Source: Zygnema circumcarinatum
Taxonomy: Eukaryota > Streptophyta > Zygnematophyceae > Zygnematales > Zygnemataceae
Assembly: GCA_037447605.1 (NCBI GenBank)
Contig: CM074814.1
Span: forward strand, 1,361,455 to 1,425,454
DNA length: 64,000 nucleotides
Reading direction: 5' to 3'
Shown: positions 11,601-23,389 of the stretch, piece by piece
How the letters are laid out: each line of letters opens with the position of its first letter
How positions within the stretch are numbered: the first letter of the stretch is position 1
Translations under genes and position numbers: made by a program
The notes under the pieces: generated by a model
Seen by the model: the letters and a program-made list of their open reading frames with translations, nothing else
What the model was told of the DNA's origin: nothing
The model's database searches: none

Positions 11601-14600
11601 AAAAGAAATAGTGATAGAAGCTTCAGTACCCTACGAGGTGGCCTTAGAAACTTTGCAATTAATTATCGCGCAAAAGTGTGAGGCAAAACCTCCTCATGAA
11701 GAACGACACAAGGAGGAATCAGATTGTCATTTTTGTCGTTACTCACCGCGGGAGGGAAAATGTCGAAATTCTTGAACTCGCAGCGGCGCTTTCCTGCATG
11801 CTCAAGTGATGCTTTTGCGATGCGAGAGAAGTCGTTAGAGCCACAACACATGTCCACTAAGCAGTCGCCATCCTCCACATACGGCAGCAGCCGATTGACC
11901 ACCTGCACGTAACAGACCACACAAGTGAAACCACGAGAACCATCTTGCGAAGTTCACACCACGAAAAAAGGGTCGCCCTACCTCTACTTTTCTTCTTGGA
12001 TGTCACCAATCTCCCTGCTTAGCCGATGATTAGCTATGCGGGATAGCGAATAGAGATTCACCATAGCCTTCATACTAAAGCGCCACCTTGGTAAATTATA
12101 AAACGTTTTCAAAATAGTGCCAAGATAGCTCGTGTAACTAGGATTGCCAACCTGTATGCTTCTATGAGAAACCATGTGAAGCTGATAAGGACTTCTGAGT
12201 GGCAGTGAGGCAGGGCAGTCCTAGAGATGCCATATCCCACCTCCTCCAACTTGGCAATTTGCGTGAAGTGGCGGCCGTACGAAGTATAGCGCGAGCCGTG
12301 CAGGAAGGGCGCTAGGTACACACGCATGTGGACCTAAACCCAGCACGCTCCAATTCTCTCTTATTCTCAAAAAAGCACTACTCAAACCTCACCTCAGCCA
12401 TGACATAGCCATGTAATGACCATGACATAGCCATGTAATGACCATGACATATTGGCAGCTGCTGCTTGGCAGCGATTGAAAGGGAAGCAACAAAAAGTGG
12501 GTGTTGAGATTTTACCTCGCATTTTTTGAGTTCTTTCACCCAAGCATCGTTGGGACGGAATGCGGATGCTTCCATTTCGCCGTTCTCAACGGCAGTTTGC
12601 GACTTCTCTACTGCCTGCAAGGGCAGTGCATGGAAACCCACCGCTTATCCCCTAGCATTGCTCAAACACCAATTTCAAAATCAGGAAGATGCACGCATCC
12701 GAAAACCGAGATCAGAGCAGCACGGAGAGTCCAATTGTCAAAGGAACACTGCCATGAAAAGCTGAGTTTGACCACCCATGTGCAGTTTTCTCTTCAGATC
12801 GGGACAGTACATTGATAATGGACTTTATTTTGTTCATCTTCATGGTCTGGTATTGCTCTTCGGTAGAATAACTGGACACAACAGCTAGCGATTTCCGCAC
12901 TTTCTCCTCCGATACCTCGCCGGCGATGTACTCTTTCACTTTCCTGATGCTGCACAGAGAAGTCCCAACAGCATCATCTCAGAACTGAGAGGGACACACA
13001 GCTCGTCATGTTTGCTGCCCACAATGCAAGCTTATTCATGGACACGTTCCATTCTCATTCTCATCTACTATCAGAAAGGTGAGCCTTGCTGTTCAGGGAG
13101 CTTGCATTGCTCTTCTCTTCGCTGCGATAATCACCAATAAAGAACATCCCCGAACCGTGCTAAGCTGCCAATGTCAAAAGAACATCCTTTCCGAGGTTGG
13201 GGAACATATCGACAAGATAATGTGCGCTCAACAATGTTGCAATTCGGCAAACCTCCTTATTTTTTCTACGCATCTTTGACCCATCCAAGACTCAGTCTTA
13301 CTGCAACCCTCGTTCTTTGACTCCCCAAGTCTTTTCAAACTCACTTTCTCATCAGCTCCTCCTTGTTGAACATTGGTGCTTCGGTTCGTCGCCTCACATT
13401 CACTATTCCCCACTTTTCCTTAACAAAGTTACTCCAACCCTCCTCCCTTGCTTCCTCTGTATCCGTCCTTGGAGAGCCCGTCCGCTTATTCAACACCGAC
13501 GTCTTTTTTTCTGCTTTTTGAGAGCCAATCTCCTCCTTCAATGGTTCCGAATTTACCTCCCTTTTTATCGTCTCTCTCTCTCCCTCCGTCTTCCCCAATT
13601 GAAAAGCTTTCTTGCGTTTTTTCTGCACAGGCTCCTTCTGTGCCGACGATCCCATTAGCTCGAACTCGGCCTCCTCCTCCTTCAGCTCGTCTATGGGCAG
13701 ACTCAGCCTCCTCCTTTGGAGAGGGCGAGGAGGAGTGATTGGGGCTTTGGGCCACTTTAGATGGTCTCTTTCAGGGGTTCTCGTATCGGGTCGGATCTTG
13801 TGCGTTCTGCAGGGTTCGACAAGGAGAATGTTCTATGTGGTTTACATGGTTTATAAGTTCGGCATGGATGCTTTATATGTTCTTAATGTTGTAAGTGTTC
13901 TAAATTCATCTGTTCAGTCTTCTGCATTGAAGGAGGCATGCGAATGTGAAGAGGGGAAGTTTATGGGTTTTGTAAGTGAGGATAGAGTGCGGGTAAAGAA
14001 CATAGCAATGTAAAAGAAATTGGCTTGCCGTTTAGCTTGGGATAAATGACACTTCAAAAGGGCATTTCAGTCGTTAGTCAGAGGTGAGACATTTATTGAG
14101 CTCATAGACTCCAAACGAACCCTATTTGAAGGTCAACTAGTATTCACAAAAAAGTGGATGCTTGAGTTCTACAAGTATCAGGATTAACTTGCAACGTCCA
14201 CATAAAAATGATGTGGTTCTACTCACCGGCAATACAGAAAGCGTGAAAGACCTTCTTCCACATCGACTTCATTCACTCCCCATACGCGTTGGTCCGCACC
14301 AGAAACTGGCATGCTTCTGCTTAATACAAATCAACCGAGAGTCCTTAGTCAGTTTTTGCAGATAGGAGGATCAGGGCTCCTTCAAAAAAGTAAGGATCTG
14401 TAGCAGCAGTGGTTTTGCAAATGCTCTGCAGTGCTTCAAACAAATCTAATCTAATAACTAATCAATTATATCTAATAACTAATACTAATCTGTGTTGGAG
14501 ACAAATACGTTAACGTAAGGCAATTAGCAAGAGAGCTGACGACAGAGACAGCCAATGAAGACACTACAACAACAACAACAACAACAAAGGTTTTTTAGGT

Positions 14601-16394
14601 TTTTGGCCAGTACTCGGGAATGCATTTTACGTGCCAAGCACGAGGACAACGCCGGCAGGGGACCAACTTTAAACCCACGTCTTCAGACAGTCCCTCCTCC
14701 CCAGCGCTGAACCCTTCGCCCTGGCCACATCCCTGGCAGGCGTGCAGAGGGCACTGGAAAAAGCGCTGCATCCTCACATTGTCGGCTATGTGGTTCCGCG
14801 CTCTTACAAGGGCGTCGCCTTCAAGAAGACTCTTTCCTGCCTCCCTCTCCCACTTTCGCAAGAAGGCAGGAACAAGTTTCTCTGCTACGCAACGAGGGTG
14901 ATAGAACTTTCCGCACAGAGCCGCATCGCACAAAAACACCTGTTTGGACAGCATGACAACGATTCTCTCCCGAACGTTAGGTAATGGAAATGAAATGGAT
15001 TTCATAGCTATGAATTGAAGGCTTGCAAACGGTTCTCTTCTGGTGGCTAATAAGCGGAGGCGTCACGATGGAACAGTTTTGCAATCCTTGATGATTTTGA
15101 TGATAAGATTTTGCGAAGGGATTCTGAGGTGTGGTGATTGATGCCAAGCAAAGAAAGGCAACAAATAACAGTTGCGCTTGCCTCTTGCTCGCCGTCTTCA
15201 GAAGTCGATCTCCCCAACTTGCCGCATACAAAGCATTGGTGCTGCTTGTAAAGGCAATTGTCACAGAGAAACTCATCCTTCTGAAAAGTAAAATCCCCAA
15301 GTATGCACATGTGAAGTTATGAGTGAAAAGTATAAGGTTGCACTCTCATCTCCGCTTGAGAGACGAAAGGAAAGGATCCACATGAACACACATGCCATGC
15401 ATGGGGATGACATTCTCGAAACGTATCCACTTCCTTCTCAACTAAACCATGGATCTGACCATCACTCCTTTACACAACATCCCTTCGAACCATATGAGTA
15501 AAAAGTAATCCTTTCGCCTGACCCGGACTCAGCACATGCGTCCAAGGAAGAAATCGCATTTTGTCTGCACTAAAAGTTCCCGGAAGCTGACCTTTTAATC
15601 AGTCACAAAAGAACTAATCTTGGAGAGCGGAGGGTGCAGGAGAGCTGCCTGAACTTACCGGATTCTCTTTCAGACCGATGGAGGGACAGTCTCTCTCGGG
15701 GTCAAGCAAGGCGTGAAAAGAGCGCAGGCAGGGGCCATCGCAGCTGCAAAGGAATCGAACTCACTACTTCAGGGCCCTTCCAACACACTTATGACCTGAA
15801 TACCTCTTCAACACAGAGAATGTATGATGACGCTTATTTAAGCCAGAATGATTCAAAACAAGCGATTGATGTCTGTTTGCTTCGGCTTTCAAAAAGCAGA
15901 CAAGCAGGAAATGTGTATGCTTTTGAACACAGAAAAAGCAACATGCCTATGCCACCACGGTTACAGCGGCTAACCGCTGCTCCTCGTCAAAAGCCTCACG
16001 CAAACCTCAACAAATGTATGGATCTTCCCGTCTCTAAAATTGGAAAAACGAGCATTAGAACGTGTACATACCACAACAGCTCGCCGCCGTCATCGCAGAT
16101 GGCGCACACGTTGTCCCCAAACTCATCGTTCTGCGGCTCCGTCGCCTCCTCCAACCCCTCCTCCCCCAACAGAGACTTGCCCCCATTCAACGTCACGTTT
16201 GCGCCTCCGGAGCTTTCAGTGCCGTTAGCCCTCCACCCGTCTCTCTGCATCTCTCTCTCAGGCAACGTCGCTTCCACTGCCGTCGCTTCCTCCTCCTCTG
16301 GCCAGTTGCGGGAACTTGAATTGTTCATATACATCGATGCTTCACGATGTTCATGAACGCTTGTGGTTGAGGATCTTTGTGGAATGTTTGTTCC
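8647..16394 (-). CDS. EDM2: EDM2-like chromatin regulator: tandem PHD fingers plus methyltransferase-like domain (5' end not found)
   Basis: Exons from the 5' side: 16394-16072, 15743-15659, 15280-15182, 14939-14614, 14316-14227, about 13702-13345, 12949-12811, 12614-12516, 12333-12241, 11902-11747, 11184-11101, 10768-10662, 10301-10247, 9902-9756, 9516-8647. The first exons encode PHD-type zinc modules: VCAICDDGGELL, CDGPCLRSFH, CDNCLYKQHQCFVCGKLG, FLCDAALCGKFYHPRC and CRRCPRAWHVKC. After a basic linker comes the EDM2 methyltransferase-like domain with VYLAPFLHGSRYTSYGRHF, DMCCGSNDFS (motif I), IIGLNPPFA (NPPF, as in N6-adenine enzymes), LIVPPET and AFYLPGSVD. A His/Pro/Gly-rich tail ends the protein. 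In Arabidopsis EDM2 reads histone marks, silences transposons and controls RPP7 transcript processing. The exon at 15182 probably ends in a GC donor. The junction between 13345 and 12949 is out of phase, so a small exon is probably missed. The N-terminal domain before the PHD fingers was not found. Confidence 0.9.
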
Positions 16395-18374
16395 CTGCAC
16401 AACTCAGAACCCACGAGGTGATAACGAGAGATTCAATGACGTGCCGGGTGTGGAAGGGGGAGCATTTAAGTTAGAGAACAATTCTCCATAAATTCTAGGA
16501 TTGGCTAGAGGCCAAAGATCGTAATACTGAACAGAGATCGTTTCGGAAGTTTTAACACTTCCACTATTTTAAGCAGAAGTTTGAACATTGCCATACATTC
16601 AAAGGAACTCAAATGCTGTTATTCCAATGACTGGTTCCTGCAACAGGTGATTTCTACATCCAGGCATGGCCGTAACTGAAACACAAAGGGTAGCAGCTCT
16701 CACCGGCAAAAGTAGAAGGCCTCAAACGAATGACAGCCCTCCCTTCTGGTCTAGCCCACTCGGCTAGGGCCACAGTTGCGGCTGTGGTGTGCTCACAACT
16801 GTCTTCCCTAAAGACGGTCGCCCTTTCACGCGTCCTTTCTGAAGAACAAACTGATCTTTCACATCCTCCACTGAATCTCTGCAACTCTTCGTTCGGGCAA
16901 AGTGTGTTTGTTCAAGGGAAAGCGAAACCTTTGGGACCTCTTTTGACCTTCGAGCTGGCCATTTATTTGACTATCCCTCATTTCCCCGCTTGCATAGAGA
17001 GGACATGAAATGGCAAGTGCCCTCTCCTGTCCATCACTTCATTCGATATTGAACGAAAGTTGTAACCCACGGAGCTGTCCCAGGGACAAAAAAAAAACAC
17101 TGGGTGGAGTGCTGTGCTAGTTGCCTCGCCTTGATTAGACCTTGTTGGCAAACGAGTAATGCATATATATCCAGCTCACAACACATGCATCCTCTCCGGT
17201 AGCGCTCGCTCTCCGTCCTCCACAGAAACGGAAGCAGCAGCAGCAGCAGCAAAGTGAGGACCAGCTCCGCTATAGCCGACGCTCAAGCGGCGACCAGAGG
17301 GCGACCCTGCAGGACGGTCGGGCGGCGGCACTGCCAGCTGTACTGTACCACCGTCAAATGGCGAATCGCACGTAGGCAATTGTGTACACGTGGCTGGCCG
17401 CCACTGGTATGTGCTTTTTGCCCGTGGTGGGGAGCGAGCCGTGGCGGGCGGGCGGGCGGGCGGAGAGGCAGTCCCTCTCCCTCTCGCTGCTGCTGCGTCA
17501 CGTCTGTCCCGAGGAGGGCATTTGTGGCTTCCCATGTTCTTGTTTGTGTTGTGGCCATGCATATGCAGTAGTAGCTCATGGCATGGCATGGCATGGCCAC
17601 AACACAAACAACAACAACTAGGGCCACGCCATGCCAACTTTTCCAGCCTTTGGCTGGTTGGTTAGCTGGCTGAATGGCTGGTTGGTTGGCTGGTTGGTGG
17701 CTGGTTGGTTGGTTGATTGGTTGGTTGGGCTTGCAAGGTGGCGAGGACGACAGCAGCACGAAGTCAGCGAGCGGCTGTGCGGGTGTGCTGCAACGGCTAA
17801 GTACTTGTGGCCGTACTGTACGGCGTAATGTACGGAGGCGGGCTTCTTGGAGCGGGCTGCGAGGCTAACGTCGGCCATGGCCATGGCGGGCTGGGGCTGG
17901 AGGAAGGGAGGGAGGAAGGAAGGAAGGAAGGCCTGTGGCTTGCAACCGCTGGCTGGCGGAGTTGTGCAGCGACTGCAGCAACAGCTGCAGCACAAGTAAT
18001 TGATACTGAATAGGCATGTTAATGACGATTGATACGACGAAAGGTCCTTGGTCTGTTCGTTGGATCTGAGCGGAGAGTCCCAAAAGTTATTTCATCTTGG
18101 AGGAAGGGTCCGTGCGAATGCTATCTTTGCGAGTGCAGGTCGACCTGCCAGCGGTGAACACAATTTCCTAATGGAAATGTAAGAAAGGAAGTGCAGCAAG
18201 TGCAGGGACAAATTGGTGGCTGTCTGGATGCCAAGCTACGCACTCGGCCATGGAGCATTTGCTGCCAAATGGATGCAGATGGTGCGTGCAGGAGGCTTAT
18301 CGCGAAAAGATAGCATATGTCTATATTCTGGTGTTTGCTGTCACAGGCGAGCATGGTCGTTATCGTTAAGGTCC
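16395..18374. other. Region upstream of the EDM2-like exons; missing 5' exons may lie here
   Basis: No exon can be assigned with confidence. On the minus strand an open segment at about 16876-16703 ends at a good donor (GTGAGA) and could be an upstream EDM2 exon, but I see no family match. The stretch at about 17640-17730 is rich in GGTTGGTTGGT, with short GGCAT repeats at about 17576-17597. The part at 17200-17500 is GC-rich. Confidence 0.4.
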
Positions 18375-21300
18375 ATGAATATTCGTCGAAGACCAGCAGC
18401 TGAATCTAGTGAAGAAGCGATGGAGAAGCCTGCAGCCTCTAGCAGGCACTCAGACAAGGAACCGAAGCAATGGAGTCGTGACGAAGGAACTATTTTAAGC
18501 AGGTTCGATCACGTTGAGCATGGTGATGGTGGAGCAAGAAGCGTAAGTGGGTATGGAGACGAAGGCAGAGAGCGAGGCAGAGATAATCAACTTGAGCCCT
18601 TGCGAAGGCTGTCAGAAGATGGAAATCTTGGCAGTGTGGACCGAAGGCAAGCCACAAACAAGAAGGAAAGGAATCCCGGAGAAGAATTGATAGAAGAAGA
18701 ATTGGGGCAATGGAGCGCAGCAGACGGCTGGAAGAAAATGTTTGCTTTTCCGAACAAGTAAGCAATATAAGCTCTTCCTTTTACTCCACTTCGGATGTGC
18801 CGAAAGTCATTCAGCTCGTTGCAGGGTTATTCCTGGTAGTACGCTAGAAGCAGTTGCATTGACATCTTTGTCGGGTCCTTATAAAAACATATCCCGTCGC
18901 TTTCATCAAGGGGATGTAGCTCACATGGTAGAGCGCTCGCTTAGCATGCGAGAGGTACGGGGATCGATACCCCGCATCTCCATAATTTAAATGTTCATGA
19001 CGTTTGTCGTTTTAGTCATTTCCCACGATGCTCATCATTGTGTTAGAGATGGAAAACGAAAGGCATCTTCTTCCGGCATGGAGATCACAAATAAAGTGAT
19101 GAAAGGTATGCATCAATTCAGAGATGAAAAGATGGAAGAATGTTATTCTCTTCCACGCATTTCTGAGTTTGTGGATTTTCCAAATGTACTGCACTTTGCA
19201 GCATAATGTCCACTCAGTCTGAACCGCTAGAAACGACCTCGTATGTACTTTTTCTGAATCGTTTTCAAGTAAAGTAGACATTTCAATGTAAGTTTTGCCC
19301 TCAGTAAGTTGCCCAAGGTTGATCCAGTTGCTAGCGATAGATTACTTTTCCCTTTCTTCTCCAAAGAAAACGCGGGGGGAATTGCTACCATGTACACGCG
19401 TCCCTCCTGTCCCTAAAGAAAAAGAAGAAGCCTGATTCTTGCCGCATTTGCAGCAAAATCCCATTGGAGTCCTTATCAGCACTCAGCGTGGCATTCAAAG
19501 ATACGTACAAACAGGACTACTTTTGTCGTTTGCCCCACATTACCTCCTATTGAGCTCACTTCATATTGCGTTCTGCAGGCTAATACGCGATGTGGCCTTT
19601 GTGGTCTTTTGCCCGCAGCTGTTGTTGAGCTCCCATGAGGTGAGTGGTTGATGATCAGCTAAATTTCTCAGCTGTTGGTGTTCGCCTTTTCCATGTTGCA
19701 TGCTCTCTGGGGGGGCTGCGACAGCCTTTTTTTTTGTCTGTGAGGTCGCCTATCTTGCTATGACAAACCTGCTGTTCGTTGGCAGGCAAGGACGCAAGGA
19801 ATGCTGAAGACTGGTATTGAGCATGTTATTGATGAGAGTGGCTTCTATCATGAGACGTCCAATCTAGTCTTGTTATCCCATTTTTTCAACTTTTCCCTTT
19901 TTGAAACGCGTTGTCTCCAGTTTTACCATTGGCCTGCTTCATGCCTTGAATGCAGAGTCGCTGAGGGATGAACAAGCTGAATTCACCCTCTTGTTAGCTT
20001 GCTTTCGTTTGTCCTTTCCATGAAACTGGGTTTCTCGTGCTGGGCATTCTACACCTAAGTGCTGAAACTCTTCTTCTTTGTATTCTGAAAGCTGCCTACA
20101 GTAGACGATTCCTTCTTTCGCACTCGAACGACCCATGATCGCTCTGCGCTTTTGGAATGGTTAAAGTCACTTTGCCCTGATGCAGTAGAAGAGTGGTTTA
20201 GAAACCGAAGGCGAAGTGCTAGGCTTGGTAAGTTGCTCTTAAGAATCCTTACTCTTTAACTGCACGGTATGGTTCATTTTTTTACGCAATTCTCACTTGC
20301 TTGCATCACTCCATGAACATCGTGCAAACCGTTGCAGTTGCCAGCCCAAGGAGTTACACTTTCATCATTCACTATGTTGACTTTGCGTTTGGAGAGCAGG
20401 GCTATATTCCTTAGATTTGAGAGGGCATTTCTGATTATAGCGCAGGAGGGGTTTTTCCAGGAGATCACTTTGCCGACTGTGTGGAATATGTGTTGCGTTT
20501 TGGCCCAAATGTTCGGCCACAGCAGCTGCAGGTTTCTGTCCAGGTGCACTTGGAAATGTCTCCTGCTGAAACCTCACAGCAGGAGGGCATGGGAGTTGGA
20601 AACCAAATGCCTCCATACTCTACGGGAAAAGGTGTTGCCACAAAGCTGCCTATTGTATGGGAAACTATGGGTACAAGGCTTGAGAATTGGGAAGCGAGCT
20701 GGGAGGATGTCTGGGCAGAAGAAACCCCTACAGAGGAATGCGGAATAGATGCAAAGGTAGGAACAGACTTGGAGACCCAAGTGCCGAATTCAGTGACATT
20801 AAGGGACAGTTCTGAAGATTCTTCAGGTGTCTGTCAGGAACAGTTGACTCAAATGGCGGCCTGCGAAGGAGATGATCATGTATCTTTAAGTATGGCAATG
20901 GAGGGGTCCACATGCGGTAGCAGCGAAGAGCCAGTATGTGAAGCAATACTTGAGTCAGATATTTCAAAGTCATTGCAACAGTCTGTCAGCGAACACTTTA
21001 GGTCCGCACGAGGAGACATGAGCCTGACAAGTTTAAAAAAACTGACCAGACGGGAGAAGAAAAGATTCTGGAAGGAAGTAAACAGTAAGAAGAAAATGAC
21101 AACTGTTGGAGAATTTGATTTGCTCTTTCGCCTTCCCCCCGATGTTAGAAGCAACAGCATTGTGATGAGAACTCAAGATGGTCAGAATAGCAAGCAGTCT
21201 TCGGAAAGTCAGAGGGAGGTGACCTGCTCGGAGTTATCATTGTCTATGAACAAGCCGCGTGTGAATGAGCCTCTCGGACCTGTTCATCATTGGGAACTAA

Positions 21301-22718
21301 CTGTGAAGTTCTTACTTTATGTAGGACCGTGGGAGGTCTTAGGTCTGCCTAGCCCTCGTGCAAGTGCAAGAAAGTGTGGGTGCTTATTTCATTGCAGCTC
21401 TCAACGTTCTAAAGACTTTGGAGAGGATGATCGGTTTGCGAAGATGACGAGGAATGAGGAAGAACGACTTTCTTCCAGTGAAGTGAACTCACATAACGGA
21501 ACTTCGAATGAGACAAGCGAGGAGGAGATTCAACTTAGGCAAGAAGGTAGTATTTTTAGGCATTCAACGCATGGTTGGGCGAGAGATGAAGTTCTTGGAT
21601 GGTACTTGGGACCCCATTTGGGAGAATCTCTTTTGGATAGAAAGGAACGCCTTATGCGGCAGCTTAAGTTGGCAGAAACTCCTCTCGGAAGTAAGCATTT
21701 GAAGGGGCTTTATCCCCAGCTTGAAACAGAGTGCTGGAAAGACATCATGGTGAGAGATGACTCGCTGAAAGATGCTAAAATTAAGGAATGCAAAAGTAAG
21801 GTCGCCCCTGAAATTATGCAGGATTTAGAGATGGTAGATCCGTACGAGGAAAGGGAAACTCTAGAGAGTAGCCCTGTAATTTCTGTAGCCCCCGCAGCAT
21901 TTTTGCAAGGATTTTTATTCTACGAGTACCCACTTTGGGTGCAATTAAAAGGCCGCGGCTTTGGATTGGAAGGTCAGCCTCTGCAGGACCGATACAAGGA
22001 AAAAAATAACTTGCAGTCCAACTATGAAAAAGAGGAAATGGGTGCTGAATTGGAGGAACAGCACGGTATCTCGGATGCAAGCGGGATGGGTACTCCCTAT
22101 CATGAAGAATCCCGCAAACTGCATAGAGACTCGTCAGGCGATAAATCGGTTCATGTCAAAGTTGCGGGTTCATCTCTACAGATGAAACCACTTGTGAACC
22201 CTAATCACTGGTCTGGTTGGTGGACATGCGACCTCCATCGATTAGTGACGTTGCCAGAGAAAAGGGACCGACAGTGGTACATCATTCCAAAATTGGAGTG
22301 GTTGTCTCCCGTTGTGCTACTTGGGAGTGATGCAGAAGCTTTCAAGAAGGTGCTGAGTGCTGAGCAGCTGCTTGAAGTGACCTCCTCTGTGGCAGCAGAA
22401 GCTCGGAGCTTCCAAACCTTCCGAAAGCAGCGCTTCCTTCTCGCCGAACTTGAGTGGCTAGAGACGTATTCAGAAGTAGAAGGCTTTTTGGGGAGTGAAA
22501 AGAGACAATACGCATTGGGAGATAATGAGGCAGAGCCTCACAACAGCATTCATGGAGGGCAACGATGTGAGTCTGCTTCACTCCTTGCAGGGGCCTGGGT
22601 TGAGGTCAGTCGAGGGTTTGCTGTAGAAGCAACATGGCCAGATAGTAAGGATTATAGGCCACATGGGTTTGTGCCTGCATGGTCTCCTGCGCTCAGAAAC
22701 TTGGACAGGAATGGGTAG
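18375..22718 (+). CDS. DUF1853 family protein (PD-(D/E)xK nuclease-like fold), expanded plant form
   Basis: Exons 18375-18757, 19579-19639, 19786-19813, 20102-20227 and 20461-22718 keep phase and give 951 residues. Family signatures in order: KLIRDVAFVVFCPQLLLSSHE, WLKSLCPDAVEEWFRNRRRS, RLGDHFADCVEYVLRFGP, VGEFDLLFRLP, HHWELTVKFLLYVG, GWYLGPHLGESLLDRKERL, FLQGFLFYEYPLW, HWSGWWTCDLHRL and PKLEWLSPV. These follow the DUF1853 order. The GEFD and HWELTVKF pair fits the Asp and Glu-x(n)-Lys of a PD-(D/E)xK core, which is my reading of the fold. Bacterial members are about 300 residues. Here a charged 128-residue N-terminal exon and several acidic insertions enlarge the protein. Intron 1 contains a tRNA-Ala gene. 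An in-frame ATG at 18228 is an alternative start. Molecular function unknown. Confidence 0.8.
18910..18982 (+). tRNA. trnA-AGC: tRNA-Ala (AGC)
   Basis: The 73-nt sequence folds into a full cloverleaf. The acceptor stem GGGGATG pairs with CATCTCC and contains the G3:U70 pair that alanyl-tRNA synthetase recognises. The anticodon loop TTAGCAT gives AGC, and the T arm contains GATCGATAC. A-box and B-box promoter sequences are intact, and a T run for RNA polymerase III termination follows at about 19011. It lies in intron 1 of the DUF1853 gene, on the same strand. Confidence 0.95.
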
Positions 22719-23315
22719 CCTCATTGCAGGTATGGGTCCATATCGGTGGCAGCGGTTATCCTTATCGCTGGGAATAGAAATAGCTTACATATCTACAGGA
22801 CTAGCTTGCATGTACAGCGTCTATTTCATAACGCAAGAAGGGGCTTCCAGCACTTCTACATGTTTGGTTGCAGATGTAGAACTTGGAACGCCAGTTACGT
22901 GATCTGGATAATTGCAAATTCGTGGATTATTTTCTCATTTTTTTGCACATCAAACTTATGATGCAAATGGTGGTGTCTTTCCCTCCTGATGATATACTCT
23001 ATACAGCAGTTTATGTCGTAGCAACCAGAAATCACGCTAATAAACGAAGGTTAGACTTATCGAGACTGGACTGGACAATGTCCTGTTGTGCACTGCTGCA
23101 GTGCTGAGGGGGGATAGGCAGTGGTCTCACGATGGCGATGCCATCGAAGTACGCGGACAAAGCCAAGCTGTAGAAAGTGAACCAATGTGAAACGGTCACA
23201 AATTACCCATAACAAATGAAAATCAGCGGTAGGGACTCTGCTCCTGGCAAGAACAGGCAGGAGGAGAGTGGGGCTGGTTATGTGACAAATTAAAAAACAC
23301 AATTACCTCGGCTCA

Positions 23316-23389
23316 GGCCTTTTAGCTCAGTTGGTTAGAGCGTGGTGCTAATAACGCCAAGGTCACAGGTTCGAGACCTGTATGGGCCA
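23316..23389 (+). tRNA. trnI-AAT: tRNA-Ile (AAT)
   Basis: 74 nt. The D arm GCTCAGTTGGTTAGAGC, anticodon loop CTAATAA (AAT, isoleucine) and T arm ACAGGTTCGAGACCTGT are all normal. The acceptor stem is weaker than usual: GGCCTTT against ATGGGCC has a T-G pair at 5-68 and a T-T mismatch at 6-67, where plant tRNA-Ile usually has CAT. A T-rich terminator is close downstream. It is identical to the copy at 24974-25047. Confidence 0.9.

Noticed and set aside
16654-16884. Possible 5' exon of the EDM2-like gene on the minus strand
   Set aside because: It has a usable donor, but no recognisable match to the N-terminal domain of the family and no partner exon further upstream.
17640-17730. GGTTGG-rich segment as a G-quadruplex or telomeric sequence
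   Set aside because: Only pairs of G occur and the unit is not the plant telomere repeat; a simple tetramer-like repeat is enough.
18742-18990. 82-codon frame containing GDVAHMVERSLSMREVRGS
   Set aside because: That peptide is the translation of the tRNA-Ala gene.
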